In this document: one piece after another, positions 30,175-39,508 of the stretch
Layout: the number at the start of each line of letters is the position of its first letter
How positions within the stretch are numbered: position 1 is the first letter of the stretch
Assembly (NCBI RefSeq): GCF_026191915.1
Contig: NZ_JAIMBY010000001.1
Location: 701,878-765,877, forward strand
Direction of reading: 5' to 3'
DNA from: Acidiphilium sp. PA
GTDB lineage: Bacteria > Pseudomonadota > Alphaproteobacteria > Acetobacterales > Acetobacteraceae
DNA: 64,000 nucleotides
The notes under the pieces: model-generated
Database searches by the model: none
What the model saw: the letters and a program-made list of their open reading frames with translations, nothing else
What the model was told of the DNA's origin: nothing
Position numbers and translations under genes: made by a program

Positions 30175-30861
30175 TCAATCCGTGCAGGACGCCAGTTCAC
30201 CCAGGGAGAAGAATACGCCCTGGCTCCAGACGCCGAGCACGCGCTTGCCGAATTTGATGCCGGGTTCGGCCAGCGCCACCAGCTCGTAATAGACCGAGCG
30301 GCTCACCCGCGCCTCGATCGGGAACATGCCGGCGCCATCGCGCACATGCAGATAGGGTGTGGGTTCGCAGGTCAGCAGATTGTGCGACACCCGCAGCCCA
30401 TGGCCGGGGCCGGCGGTGACGATCTCGTCGATATTGGTGCGGAAATGCAGCACCTGCGACTGACCGTCGCCGCTCCATTCCAGCCCGACGGCGACGAAAG
30501 GTGCATCCTCGACCGCGATCCGCCCGCGTTCGGCCGGCGTTTCGAGCAGGAAATGCCCTTCGTCGTCACGCTTGAGCACGCTCGCGAACAGGCAGACCAT
30601 CGATTTCCGGCCGATCGGCGAGCCGCGGTACAGCCAGGTTCCGTCACGCCGGATCACGAAGGGCAGATCGCCGCAATCGACCGGCACCCGCTTGCCGCGT
30701 CCGGCCGGACCTGCCGACTTCACCATGCGCGCGGGCGGCGCTTCGGCAAACCGCAGATGCGATTGGCGCGCGCCGGAGTTGTCGCTCTGGTCGTTCTGCG
30801 TCATGGTCTCCATCACCGGACCCATGGCGGCGCGTCCGGCGGTGCGATGAAAATCGTTCAC
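30175..30861 (-). CDS. DUF1285 family protein
   Basis: Up to 228 residues; the conserved part begins around residue 58 (VPVDCGDLPFVIRRDGTWLYRGSPIGRKSMVCLFASVL) and continues with VEDAPFVAVGLEW, FRTNIDEIVTAGPGHGLRV and GVWSQGVFFSLG, all typical of DUF1285 (PF06938). Function is unknown in the family. The longest start is GTG 30861; ATGs at 30825, 30813 and 30804 are equally possible and would drop a poorly conserved leader. It is divergent from moxR and is the first gene of the DUF1285-Nudix-cca unit. Confidence 0.8.
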   Translation of the reverse strand: MNDFHRTAGRAAMGPVMETMTQNDQSDNSGARQSHLRFAEAPPARMVKSAGPAGRGKRVPVDCGDLPFVIRRDGTWLYRGSPIGRKSMVCLFASVLKRDDEGHFLLETPAERGRIAVEDAPFVAVGLEWSGDGQSQVLHFRTNIDEIVTAGPGHGLRVSHNLLTCEPTPYLHVRDGAGMFPIEARVSRSVYYELVALAEPGIKFGKRVLGVWSQGVFFSLGELASCTD

Positions 30862-30918
30862 AATCCTTAGCCTCTATGCTTCGACCTGATCGTTCATACA
30901 TGCTGATATAGGCAGGCG

Positions 30919-31980
30919 ATGCTCACCGTAAAACCATACAGGCGATCACAAATGACCAGCATATTGCAAAAAGATGGCGGTGAGGCGAGCCCGGCCGACA
31001 CTTCGGATATTCTGGCCCGGTTCGCCGCCACCACGGCAAGGCTGGCGGCGGCACGCGCGGAGGTGCGCCGGGTCATCCTGGGACAGGATGCGGTGATCGA
31101 CCAATGTCTCGCGGCGGTGCTGTCGGGCGGGCATGCGTTGATCGTGGGCGTGCCTGGGCTGGGCAAGACCAAGCTCGTCGAGGCTTTGGCCGCCGCGTTG
31201 GGCCTGGCGACCCGGCGCATCCAGTGCACGCCCGATCTGATGCCGGGCGATATTCTCGGCAGCGAAGTGCTGGACGTCGATGCCGCCGGGGCGCGCAGCT
31301 TTCGTTTCATCGAAGGACCGGTGTTCACCGAATTGCTGATGGCCGATGAAATCAACCGCGCCAGCCCGCGCACCCAATCGGCGCTGTTGCAGGCGATGGC
31401 GGAAAACCGGGTGGCGGTGGCGGGGTTGAACCGCGAGCTGCCGCGGCCGTTCCATGTGCTGGCGACGCAGAACCCGCTGGAACAGGAAGGCACCTACCCG
31501 CTGCCGGAGGCGCAGCTCGACCGGTTCATGTTCGAGATCAGGATCGATTACCCGGGCCTTGCCGATGAACGGGCGATGCTGCTGGCCACCACCGGCACCA
31601 CGCAGAGCCGGGTGAACGCCGCGCTCGATCCCGCAAGCCTGCTGGCCGCACAGCATCTGGTGCGCGCCATGCCGGTGGGCGAGCGGGTGCTCGACGGCAT
31701 CATGCGCCTGGTGCGCGGCGCGCGGCCGGAAACCCCGATCCTGCCGGAACTGAAAGAGGCGCTCGCCTGGGGGCCGGGCCCGCGCGCAGCGCAGGCGCTG
31801 ATGCTGGCATGCCGGGCGCAGGCCTTGATCGACGGCCGGGAGGCGCCGAGCCTCGATGATGTCGCAAGCCTCGCCGGTCCGGTGCTGCGTCATCGGATGG
31901 GGTTGTCGTTCGCGGCGCGCGCCGAGGGTGTTGGGATCGAGGCGCTGATCGGCCGGGTGGTGACCACGGCGCTTGGCTGA
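30919..31980 (+). CDS. MoxR family AAA+ ATPase
   Basis: 353 residues. Walker A GVPGLGKTK (about 77-85), Walker B LLMADEINRA (about 138), sensor 1 VLATQNPLEQEGTYPLPEAQ and the arginine region LDRFMFEI identify a MoxR ATPase. It probably acts as a chaperone-like ATPase with the DUF58 protein encoded by the next, overlapping gene. Starts at 30919 and 30952 are both possible. It heads a four-gene plus-strand operon (MoxR, DUF58, DUF4159, membrane protein) with overlaps at every junction. Confidence 0.93.
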   Translation: MLTVKPYRRSQMTSILQKDGGEASPADTSDILARFAATTARLAAARAEVRRVILGQDAVIDQCLAAVLSGGHALIVGVPGLGKTKLVEALAAALGLATRRIQCTPDLMPGDILGSEVLDVDAAGARSFRFIEGPVFTELLMADEINRASPRTQSALLQAMAENRVAVAGLNRELPRPFHVLATQNPLEQEGTYPLPEAQLDRFMFEIRIDYPGLADERAMLLATTGTTQSRVNAALDPASLLAAQHLVRAMPVGERVLDGIMRLVRGARPETPILPELKEALAWGPGPRAAQALMLACRAQALIDGREAPSLDDVASLAGPVLRHRMGLSFAARAEGVGIEALIGRVVTTALG

Positions 31981-32824
31981 GCCGGGCGCGTCCGTGCGCA
32001 GCCGGATCGCCGGCGCCGAGGCGCTGGCCGCGCGGCTGCCGGCGCTGGTGCTGGCCGCGCAGCGCCTGGCCGCGAACGCCGCACCGGGCCGGCATGGCCG
32101 TCGCCGGGCCGGCGCAGGCGAGCAGTTCTGGCAGTATCGCGATGTGCGCGACGGCGATTCCCCCGCCAGTATCGACTGGCGGCGCAGCGCGCGCGGCGAG
32201 CGGCTGTATGTGCGCGAGCGCGAATGGGAATCGGTCGAGACCCTGGTGATCGACGTGCAGGATCATGCGGGCATGGATTTCGCGGGCGATGCGGCGCAGC
32301 CGACCAAGCGGGATCGCGCCCTGCTGCTCGCGCTGGCGCTGGCGGCGCTCGCGCTCGATGGCGGTGAGCGCGTCGCCCTGTTCGGCCGCACCCCGGCGTT
32401 CGGCGGGCCGGGCGCGCTCGATCGTCTGGCGGCGGGGTTCATGCTGGCGGCGCGCTCGACGCCGGTGGCCGGGCGGCTCGCGCTGATCGGCGATTTCCTG
32501 GCACCCCCCGCGGCGATCGCCGCCGATCTGGCGCGGCAAGGCGCGGCCGGCCGGGGTGGCGTCCTGGTGCAGGTGCTCGATGGCGCGGAATGCGATTTTC
32601 CCTATCGCGGCCGGGTGCTGTTCGAACGGCGTGGCGAGGCGGGCGAGGATATCGCGCGCGCCGAAGACATCGCCGCCGCCTATCGCGCCCGCCTCGCCGC
32701 CCAGCGCGACGCCGTGATCGGCCTCGCCGAAGCCGCACGGCTGGTGCCGCTGTTTCACCGGACCGACGCGGCACCTGGCCCGGCGCTCGCCGCGATCCGC
32801 GCCGGGCTGGAGCCGCTTTCGTGA
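31973..32824 (+). CDS. DUF58 domain protein, MoxR partner
   Basis: 283 residues. The family core GEQFWQYRDVRDGDSPASIDWRRSAR is clear (the usual form is RxYxxGDxxRxIDWxxSAR), followed by LYVREREWESVETLVIDVQ, the first strand of a degenerate von Willebrand-like fold. DUF58 proteins nearly always accompany MoxR ATPases and are thought to be its client or adaptor. The likely start is TTG 31973, overlapping the moxR stop; GTG 31994 is the alternative. Its own stop overlaps the next GTG by 4 bp. Confidence 0.88.
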   Translation: MAEPGASVRSRIAGAEALAARLPALVLAAQRLAANAAPGRHGRRRAGAGEQFWQYRDVRDGDSPASIDWRRSARGERLYVREREWESVETLVIDVQDHAGMDFAGDAAQPTKRDRALLLALALAALALDGGERVALFGRTPAFGGPGALDRLAAGFMLAARSTPVAGRLALIGDFLAPPAAIAADLARQGAAGRGGVLVQVLDGAECDFPYRGRVLFERRGEAGEDIARAEDIAAAYRARLAAQRDAVIGLAEAARLVPLFHRTDAAPGPALAAIRAGLEPLS

Positions 32825-35502
32825 TCGGGCCGGTCAGTTTCGCCGCCCCCGCCATCCTGGCCGGGCTGACGCTGCTGCCGGTGCTGTATTTCCTGCTGCG
32901 CGCCACACCGCCGGCGCCGCGCCGGCAGGAATTTCCGCCGCTGCGCCTGCTGCGCGACATCATGCCGAGTGAACGCACGCCGGCGCGGATGCCGTGGTGG
33001 CTCCTGCTGCTGCGCCTGCTGGGGGCGGCGCTGGTGATCATCGGGTTCGCGGGGCCCCAGATCGTGCCGCCACGCCTGCTGGCGGGCGACGGGCCGGTGC
33101 TGCTCGCGATCGACAACGGCTGGGCCGCCGCGCCCGATTTCACCGCGCGCATCGCGGCGGCGCGGCATCTGGTGGATCAGGTGGCGGCCCGGCGCGGGAT
33201 CGTGCTGCTCGCCACCGCCGGTAACGCCGCCGGCCAACCGCCGCGCGCGAGCGGCGTGCTCGGGCGGATCGGCGCGCTCGATGCGCTGGGCGCGCTGCAC
33301 GCCGAACCCTGGCCGGCGGATCGCGCGGCGGATGCATCGGCGGTCGTGGCCGCGCGGCGGCGGATTGCCGGGCTCACCAGCGTGTATCTGGCGGATGGGC
33401 TGGCGGCGCCGGGGTTGCGGCGGTTTCTTGCCGCGCTCGACCCGGCACGGATCATCACCGGCTCGCCGCGCTCGATCCGGCTGTTGCAGCCGCCGGAGGT
33501 GAGCGCGGATGGTGCGCTGATCGCCCGCCTCGCGGTGGTGCCGCAGCCCGATGCGGTGGTGCAGCCGGTGCTGGCCGAAGCCTCGTCCGGGGCAGCGCTC
33601 GCGCGCATCGCGGTGCGGATCGCGCCGGGTGCGGCAAGCGGCGCGGCGCGGTTCGACCTGCCGGCCGCCCTTGCATCCCAGGTGACATCGCTCGCGCTGC
33701 CGGGTGCGGCCGGACCCGGCGGGGTCATGCTGCTCGATGGCGCGACGCGGCAGATCGTGGTCGGGCTGGTCTCCGGTGGCACCGCCAATCCGGAGCAGAA
33801 ACTGCTCGGCTCACTCTATTATGTGCGCCGCGCCCTGCCGCCGGGCAGCGTGGTGCGGACCGGGCGGATCGGCCCGCTGGTCGCCTCCGGCATCAGCGCG
33901 CTGATCCTGGCCGATGTACCGTTGACCCCCGCCGATCGCAGCACGTTGGATCGGTTCATCGCGGGCGGCGGCGTGGTGATCCGCTTCGCCGGACCGCTGA
34001 CGGCGCCGCGGCCCGATACGCTTACCCCCGATCGCCTGCTTGACGGGGTACGGACACTGGGCGGCGCGCTGGCCAGCGGCCGCCCCGCGCCGATCGCGGC
34101 GTTCGAGCGCGGCGGGCCGCTCGCCGGCCTGACGCCGCCGCGCACGGCGACGGTCTCGCGCCAGATCCTGGCCGATCCCGCGACGCTCGACCCGGCGACC
34201 GTGTGGGCGCGCCTGTCGGACGGCACGCCGATCGTGCTCGGTGTGCGGCGTGGGCGGGGCGCGCTGGTTTCGGTGCTGACCACCGCCAACACCGCCTGGT
34301 CGGACTGGCCGATCGCGGCGGATTTTCCGACGCTGATCGGACGGCTGGTGCGCCTCGGCACCGGGGCGGTGCCGAAATCGGGCCTGCTGCGGCCGTTGCG
34401 CGTGCTCAACGGCACTGGCACGCTCGGGGTGCCCGGTGCCGCTGCACGGCCGCTGGCGGTGACGGATGTCGCGCATGCCACCGTCTCGCCCGCGCATCCG
34501 CCGGGGTTGTGGGGCGATGCGCAGGGCGCGCTCGCGCTCAATATCGGCGGCCATGTGCCACCGCTTGCGGCGGCGGGGCTGCCGGCTGGCGTGCCGGTGA
34601 CCGGGCTGGATGCGCTGCCGCGCGCCCGCCGGTTCGGCCCGCCGCTATTGGCCATCGCACTGGCGCTGCTGCTGACCGATCTGCTGATCTCGCTGCTGCT
34701 GCGCGGCGCGCTGCGGTGGCGGGCGGCGCTGATGCTGCTTGCGCTGCTCGGCGGCGGCCACCGCGCGCGCGCGGCGACCCCGGTGCCGGCCGGCGCGCTG
34801 GCGCCGATGCTCGCCTATGTGCGGACCGGTGATCCCGCGATCGATCGGATCAGCCGCTCCGGGCTCGGCGCGATCGCCGATCTGGTCAACCAGGAAACCG
34901 CGGCACATCTGGGTGCGCCGCGCGGCGTCACGCCGGGGGTGAGCCCGATCAATTTATATCCGCTGCTCTACTGGCCGATCACCGGCGCCACCCCGGCACC
35001 CGATGCCAAGGCGTGCCACGCGCTCGATGCGTTCATGGCCGGCGGCGGGCTGCTGGTGATCGATACCGATGGCGGCGGCAGCGATGCCGCCGGCTCCGGC
35101 GCCGGGTTCGACCCCGGGGCCGATGCGGCGCTGCACCGCGCCACCGCCTGCCTCGCCATTCCGCCCTTGGTGCGGCTGACCGCGCGGGACACGCTGGCCC
35201 ATACCTTCTTCCTCGCCCGCAGCTTTCCCGGAAGGTTCGATGGCGCACCCGTGTTCATCGCGGCGAAGGGGGCGCGCGATGCCGATGGCGTCAGCCCGGT
35301 GGTGATCGGCTCGAACGACTGGGCAGGGGCCTGGGCGGTCGATGCTTCGGGCATGCCGGTGCGCGCCTTGCTGCCCGATACGCCCGGCCAGCGCGAGCAC
35401 GCCGCGTGGTTCGGCGTCAATCTCGTGATGTACGCGCTGACCGGCACCTATAAATCCGATCAGGTGCAGATCCCGGCGATTCTGCGCCGGCTCGCGCAAT
35501 AA
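32821..35502 (+). CDS. BatA-type membrane protein with C-terminal DUF4159
   Basis: 893 residues from GTG 32821, in a GTGA overlap with the DUF58 stop. The N-terminus is the BatA-type double helix (SFAAPAILAGLTLLPVLYFLLRATPPAPRR, then WWLLLLRLLGAALVIIGFAG). A large periplasmic part follows, with glutamine amidotransferase-like strands (ALILADVPLTPADRSTLDRFIAGGGVVIRF), then membrane segments near residue 610-645, and finally DUF4159 (LYPLLYWPITGATPAPD through AWFGVNLVMYALTGTYKSDQVQ). It is the membrane component of the MoxR system. The molecular role is unknown. Confidence 0.85.
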   Translation: MIGPVSFAAPAILAGLTLLPVLYFLLRATPPAPRRQEFPPLRLLRDIMPSERTPARMPWWLLLLRLLGAALVIIGFAGPQIVPPRLLAGDGPVLLAIDNGWAAAPDFTARIAAARHLVDQVAARRGIVLLATAGNAAGQPPRASGVLGRIGALDALGALHAEPWPADRAADASAVVAARRRIAGLTSVYLADGLAAPGLRRFLAALDPARIITGSPRSIRLLQPPEVSADGALIARLAVVPQPDAVVQPVLAEASSGAALARIAVRIAPGAASGAARFDLPAALASQVTSLALPGAAGPGGVMLLDGATRQIVVGLVSGGTANPEQKLLGSLYYVRRALPPGSVVRTGRIGPLVASGISALILADVPLTPADRSTLDRFIAGGGVVIRFAGPLTAPRPDTLTPDRLLDGVRTLGGALASGRPAPIAAFERGGPLAGLTPPRTATVSRQILADPATLDPATVWARLSDGTPIVLGVRRGRGALVSVLTTANTAWSDWPIAADFPTLIGRLVRLGTGAVPKSGLLRPLRVLNGTGTLGVPGAAARPLAVTDVAHATVSPAHPPGLWGDAQGALALNIGGHVPPLAAAGLPAGVPVTGLDALPRARRFGPPLLAIALALLLTDLLISLLLRGALRWRAALMLLALLGGGHRARAATPVPAGALAPMLAYVRTGDPAIDRISRSGLGAIADLVNQETAAHLGAPRGVTPGVSPINLYPLLYWPITGATPAPDAKACHALDAFMAGGGLLVIDTDGGGSDAAGSGAGFDPGADAALHRATACLAIPPLVRLTARDTLAHTFFLARSFPGRFDGAPVFIAAKGARDADGVSPVVIGSNDWAGAWAVDASGMPVRALLPDTPGQREHAAWFGVNLVMYALTGTYKSDQVQIPAILRRLAQ

Positions 35503-37517
35503 TGGCCTGGCCGATCCTGTTCGCACCGCTCGTGCCGGTGCCGGTGCTGGCGGTACTCACCACACTGGCCGTCGTGATCGTCCTGCTCGGGCTACGCCGC
35601 CGCGCCCGTGGTGCGCTGCTGCGCGCACTGGGTTTCGCGCTGCTGCTGGCGGTGCTCGCCGGGCCGCGCTGGCAGATCGAGACCACCAGCGGCCTGCACG
35701 ATATCGTGCTGGTGATCCGCGATCGTTCACCCTCGATGAACATCGGCCGGCGCGCCGCCTTGAGCGACGCCGCGTTTCATCATCTGATGGCGCATGTGCC
35801 GCGAAATACCGATGTGCGCGTGGTCACGGTGCGCGGCGCGGCCAAGGACGGCACCAAACTGTTCGGCGCGATGCGCGATGCGCTGGCAACGATCCCGCCC
35901 GCGCGGCTGGCCGGCATCATTGCGCTGACCGATGGCGAAGCGACCGATCGGCCCATCGCGATCCCCAAAGGCGTCGCGGTTTCCGCTCTGATCCCGGCGC
36001 GCGGCAACCAGACCGATCGGTCGCTCGATCTGATCGCAGCACCACGCTACGGGCTGGTCGGGCACCCCGTGGCGCTGCGGTTCGCGGTGCTCGATCACGG
36101 CGTGGCCGATCGCGGCACGCCGGTGCCCGTGACCGTCTCGGTCGATGGCAAGGCGGTGGCACGGGTGATGGCGCCGGTCGGCACCACGATGACCGTCAAT
36201 CTGCGCGTCGCGCACGCCGGTACATCCGTCGTCGCGGTGGCGGCAGAGCCGCTGGCGGGGGAGGTTTCGCGCGCCAATGATCAGGCGGTGTTCGATCTGG
36301 CCGGGGTGCGGCGGCGGCTGACCGTGCTGCTGATCGCTGGTGCGCCCAACCCCGGCCTGCGCACCTGGCGGTTGCTGCTCAAGGCCGATCCCGCCGTGCG
36401 GCTGGTCAATTTCACCATCCTGCGCCTGCCGACCGAACCGCTGGCCGCGCCGGTCAACGACATGGCGCTGATCCCGTTTCCGGTGAACCAGCTGTTCGGC
36501 CGCGACCTCGGCAAGTTCGACCTGATCATCATGGACCAGTTCGCCAACGACGATCTGCTGCTGCCACCCTACCTCGCCAACATCACCGCCCATGTCCGCG
36601 CCGGCGGCGCTCTGCTGGTTGAAACCGGCCCGGAATTCGAGGGCGAAACTTCGCTCGCGCGCTCGCCGCTCGAGCCGATCCTGCCGGTGCAGCCGCGCGG
36701 CGACGGCACCGTGACCGGCGGGTTCACCCCGACACTGACCGGGGATGGCAAGCGCGATCCCGTCACCGCAGCGCTCGCGCATGATCATCTGGCACCATGG
36801 TACCGCTATGAAAGCGTGCAACAGACCGGCGGGGTCGCGCTGCTGCGCACACCCGCCCCCGCCCGCGCGCCGCTGCTGGTGCTGGCCCACGCCGGCAAGG
36901 GACGCGTCGCCGTACTGCTGTCCGACCAGTTCTGGCTCTGGGCGCGCGGCGCGCTCGCCCATGATCCGGCCATGGCGGGGCCGGCGGAAGCGCTGCTCCG
37001 GCGCACCGTGCACTGGCTGCTCGGCGAACCCTCCCTCGCGGCACGGCAACTCACCGCCCGATTCAATGGCACGACACTCGATATCACCCGCCAATCGCTG
37101 AAAGGTGGGGCGCCCGGCTCGGCCGTGGTCACCGATCCATCCGGCAAGACTACCACCATCGCCCTGCACGAGGCGGGGCCAGGCCGCTACCAGGCACATC
37201 TTGCCGCAAACGCACCAGGCGTCTGGCAGGTCCAGGCACACGGCATGACCGCCTACGCCGGCGCCGCCAACGACGATCCGGCGGAACAGGCCGACCTCGC
37301 CGCCTCCGACCGGATCATCGGTCCCCTTGCCACCCACACCGGCGGACACATCATCTGGCTCGGCAAAACCCCGCAACCCGGCTGGACCGGCCTGCTCCAC
37401 CGCCGCCACGCCGCGCTGGTGACCGGTGAACGTGACATTCCCATCCCGCCCGCGCTGCCAACCGCCATCCTGGCCCTCGCCCTCCTCACCGCCGCGTGGT
37501 GGCGCGAACGCGGCTGA
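35502..37517 (+). CDS. Membrane protein of the MoxR operon (BatB/VWA-like with amidotransferase-like domain)
   Basis: 671 residues. Two N-terminal helices (PVPVLAVLTTLAVVIVLLGL and LLRALGFALLLAVLAGPRW) lead to DIVLVIRDRSPSMNIG, a degenerate MIDAS (DxSxS reads DRSPS), and IIALTDGEATD, typical of a von Willebrand A domain. The middle contains a ThuA/amidotransferase-like strand set (KFDLIIMDQFANDDLLLPPYL, HVRAGGALLVETGPEF). A final helix PPALPTAILALALLTAAWW closes the protein. The ATG shares its A with the preceding stop. It is the last gene of the operon and is followed by palindromic repeats acting as terminators. Confidence 0.8.
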   Translation: MAWPILFAPLVPVPVLAVLTTLAVVIVLLGLRRRARGALLRALGFALLLAVLAGPRWQIETTSGLHDIVLVIRDRSPSMNIGRRAALSDAAFHHLMAHVPRNTDVRVVTVRGAAKDGTKLFGAMRDALATIPPARLAGIIALTDGEATDRPIAIPKGVAVSALIPARGNQTDRSLDLIAAPRYGLVGHPVALRFAVLDHGVADRGTPVPVTVSVDGKAVARVMAPVGTTMTVNLRVAHAGTSVVAVAAEPLAGEVSRANDQAVFDLAGVRRRLTVLLIAGAPNPGLRTWRLLLKADPAVRLVNFTILRLPTEPLAAPVNDMALIPFPVNQLFGRDLGKFDLIIMDQFANDDLLLPPYLANITAHVRAGGALLVETGPEFEGETSLARSPLEPILPVQPRGDGTVTGGFTPTLTGDGKRDPVTAALAHDHLAPWYRYESVQQTGGVALLRTPAPARAPLLVLAHAGKGRVAVLLSDQFWLWARGALAHDPAMAGPAEALLRRTVHWLLGEPSLAARQLTARFNGTTLDITRQSLKGGAPGSAVVTDPSGKTTTIALHEAGPGRYQAHLAANAPGVWQVQAHGMTAYAGAANDDPAEQADLAASDRIIGPLATHTGGHIIWLGKTPQPGWTGLLHRRHAALVTGERDIPIPPALPTAILALALLTAAWWRERG

Positions 37518-37540
37518 TGCCGGTGGGCTGGGGGCACTGA

Positions 37541-37800
37541 GGGTAAGTAAGGCCAGGGGCTCTCCCTCCGGAGCCATTCCAGCGATGAAGAGCATCGCTG
37601 GAACCTTCGGCTCCTCCGCCCCTGGACCCCGTTAAAGGCGGAGCCTTTAAAATCCATTAGTTTTAGGCAAGGGGAGGGCTGTCCAGGCCAGATCAGCGGA
37701 AAGTCCGAGGCAGCGCCCTCCCCTTGCCTAAAACCAGCGGGTTCTAAGGGCTAAGCCCTTAGTGGGGGGTTCGGGGGGCAAAGCCCCCTGATCTTGCTTA
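37541..37800. repeat. Composite palindromic intergenic repeats between convergent genes
   Basis: Two inverted copies of one unit face each other. The unit is AAGTAAGGCCAGGGGC, a GC-rich hairpin, then ACCCC and an AAAGGC.GCCTTT hairpin. The left copy (37543-37655) has a nested palindrome of about 50 bp inserted in its first loop; the right copy (37733-37800, on the minus strand) reads AAGCAAGATCAGGGGGC with CTAAGGGCTTAGCCCTTAG. Between them a 19-bp inverted repeat spans 37661-37679 and 37715-37733. A clean copy of the unit occurs at 62951. It probably terminates transcription from both sides. Confidence 0.75.
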
Positions 37801-37827
37801 CCCCCAATGCCCCCAACCCACCCGACA

Positions 37828-38603
37828 TCAGACGACGATCGGGTGGCTGGCGCCGTCCATGGAGATGTTGACGCCGGTGATGTAGCTGGCGCGGTCGGAG
37901 GCGAGGAAGAGGGCGGCGTTTGCGATATCCTCGGGGGTTGCCATGCGGCCGAGCGGGATGCGGGCGATGCCGCGGGTTCGGGCTTCATCGATGGTGATGC
38001 CGGCGAGGCGTGCGTCGGAGGCGAGGCCTTCGTTGACGCGGTCGGTATCGGTCAGGCCGGGGTTGAGGCCGACGACGCGCAGGCCACGTGGGGCGTAGGC
38101 GGTGGCGAGGCCGGCGGTTGCGAGCATGAGGGCGGCGTTGGCGGCGCCCCCGGCGAGGTGGACGGGCGAGGCGATTTTGCCGCCGGCGCCGATGATGTTG
38201 ATGATGACGCCGTGGCCGCGTGCCGCCATGCGTTTCACCACGGGATCGATCACGTTGATGTAGCTGAAGTATTTCGCGTCCATCGCCGCGCGCCAGTGGG
38301 CGGGTGTGAGGTCGTCGGGCGGGGTGCGTTTTGCGGCGCCGGCGCTGTTGACCAGGATATCGATCGGGCCGAGGCGGGCTTCGACCTGGGCGACCATTGT
38401 GGCGGCCGCCTCCGCATCGATCAGGTCGGCGCGAAGCCGAGGGCCGCGGGGATGGTGTGCAGGGCGGCGTCGAGATTGGCCTGATTGCGCGAGCAGATCG
38501 CGACGCGGGCGCCTTCCTGCGCGAAGGCGGTGGCGCAGGCGAGGCCGATGCCTTTGGAGCCGCCGGTGATGAGGACGCGTTTGCCGTCAAGGGTGAGGTT
38601 CAT
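37828..38603 (-). pseudogene. Short-chain dehydrogenase/reductase broken by a frameshift
   Basis: Two adjacent frames encode one SDR. The N-terminal part (38603 to 38421) has the Rossmann motif [16 protein letters not shown] and stops after LGFAPT. The C-terminal part (38397 to 37828) begins in another frame with MVAQVEARLGPIDILVNSAG and carries SYITGVNISMDG at the end; the catalytic Tyr/Lys position reads around HLAGGAANAALML, so the usual YxxxK is not evident. The second frame reads [15 protein letters not shown] across the break, so adding one base near 38437 would restore a single protein of about 258 residues. This is either a true pseudogene or a sequencing error. Confidence 0.8.
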
Positions 38604-38607
38604 CGGG

Positions 38608-39381
38608 TCAGATCATCCTTTCGATCAGGCTGGCGATCAGGGTGGGGTCCTGGAGTTGCGGGACGTGGGCGAGGCCGGGGAGAATGTCGAGCGTGGCGGC
38701 GGGCAGTGCATCCGCCAGGGCTTCGGCCATGGCGGGCGGGGTGGCCTGGTCTTCCGCGCCGACCAGGATGCGGGTTCGGGCGGTGATGCGGGCGATGTCG
38801 CCGGTCAGGTCGAGGGTTTCCAGTGCCGCGCAGGCGGCGGCGAACTGGGCGGGGTTGGTGTGCAGGAAGGCCGACCGCCGTTGTTCGATCAGATCGGGGT
38901 GATCGGCGCGGAAGGCGGCGCCGAACAGGCGGGCCATGGCGGTATCGGCGATCGCTTGCAGGCCTTTGGCGGCCGCGACCTCGCGCATGGTGCGAAAGGC
39001 GGCGCGGCCCGGATCGGAGAAGCGCAGCCCGGCGCCGATCAGGACCATGGCGCCGACGCGGGCGGGGTGATCGAGCGCGAGGCGCAGGGCGAGGAAGCTG
39101 CCGAAGCCGTTGCCGACGATCAGCGGTGCGGCGGGGAGTGCCAGCGCGGCGATGGTTTCGGCGAGGGCCGTGGCGATCGGGGCGAGGCCACCCTCGATCG
39201 GCGGCAGGTCGGCGAAGCCCGGCAGGTCGAGCACGATGGTTTCGGCGCGGCGCGCGAGCAGCGGCGTGACGCCGGCCCAGCTTGAGGCGTCGGCCAGCAG
39301 CGAGTGCAGGAAAATGATCGGCCGGCCGGTGCCGGTGCGGTGCACGCCGAGGCGCGGATGCGTGAAAACATGGTCGGTCAT
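38608..39381 (-). CDS. Alpha/beta hydrolase-fold protein with the nucleophile serine replaced
   Basis: 257 residues. The fold is clear: [14 protein letters not shown] (oxyanion strand), [12 protein letters not shown], and C-terminal [12 protein letters not shown] (Asp) and [13 protein letters not shown] (His), as in MhpC and enol-lactone hydrolases. The nucleophile elbow reads [21 protein letters not shown] where relatives have GxSxG, so the catalytic Ser is Gly. It may be inactive, may use another residue or may have a non-hydrolytic role. It lies 4 bp upstream of the frameshifted SDR gene on the same strand and is divergent from a GntR regulator. Confidence 0.8.
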   Translation of the reverse strand: MTDHVFTHPRLGVHRTGTGRPIIFLHSLLADASSWAGVTPLLARRAETIVLDLPGFADLPPIEGGLAPIATALAETIAALALPAAPLIVGNGFGSFLALRLALDHPARVGAMVLIGAGLRFSDPGRAAFRTMREVAAAKGLQAIADTAMARLFGAAFRADHPDLIEQRRSAFLHTNPAQFAAACAALETLDLTGDIARITARTRILVGAEDQATPPAMAEALADALPAATLDILPGLAHVPQLQDPTLIASLIERMI

Positions 39382-39400
39382 CGTCTCTCCCTGTTCTGTC

Positions 39401-39487
39401 GCGATATATCAATGTCGATGCTAGCGGATAAGTTTCATGAGTTACAGGCTCTAAATCCTGCTTGTTTTTTCGACCGTGATATATCAC
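39401..39487. promoter_or_regulatory. Pair of GATATATC operator-like sites between the hydrolase and GntR genes
   Basis: A perfect 12-bp palindrome GTGATATATCAC lies at 39476-39487, 21 bp before the regulator start, and a related CGATATATCA lies at 39402-39411 near the hydrolase start. Their centres are 75 bp apart. FadR/FCD-type GntR repressors bind short palindromes of this form, so control of both divergent promoters by the adjacent regulator is likely. Confidence 0.5.
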
Positions 39488-39508
39488 AAAAGAAAACGGG
39501 GGTTCCAG

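Noticed and set aside
35727..37595. Minus-strand open frame of about 620 codons opposite the MoxR-operon membrane protein
   Set aside because: It is a shadow of the plus-strand gene, which has clear membrane helices and operon overlaps.
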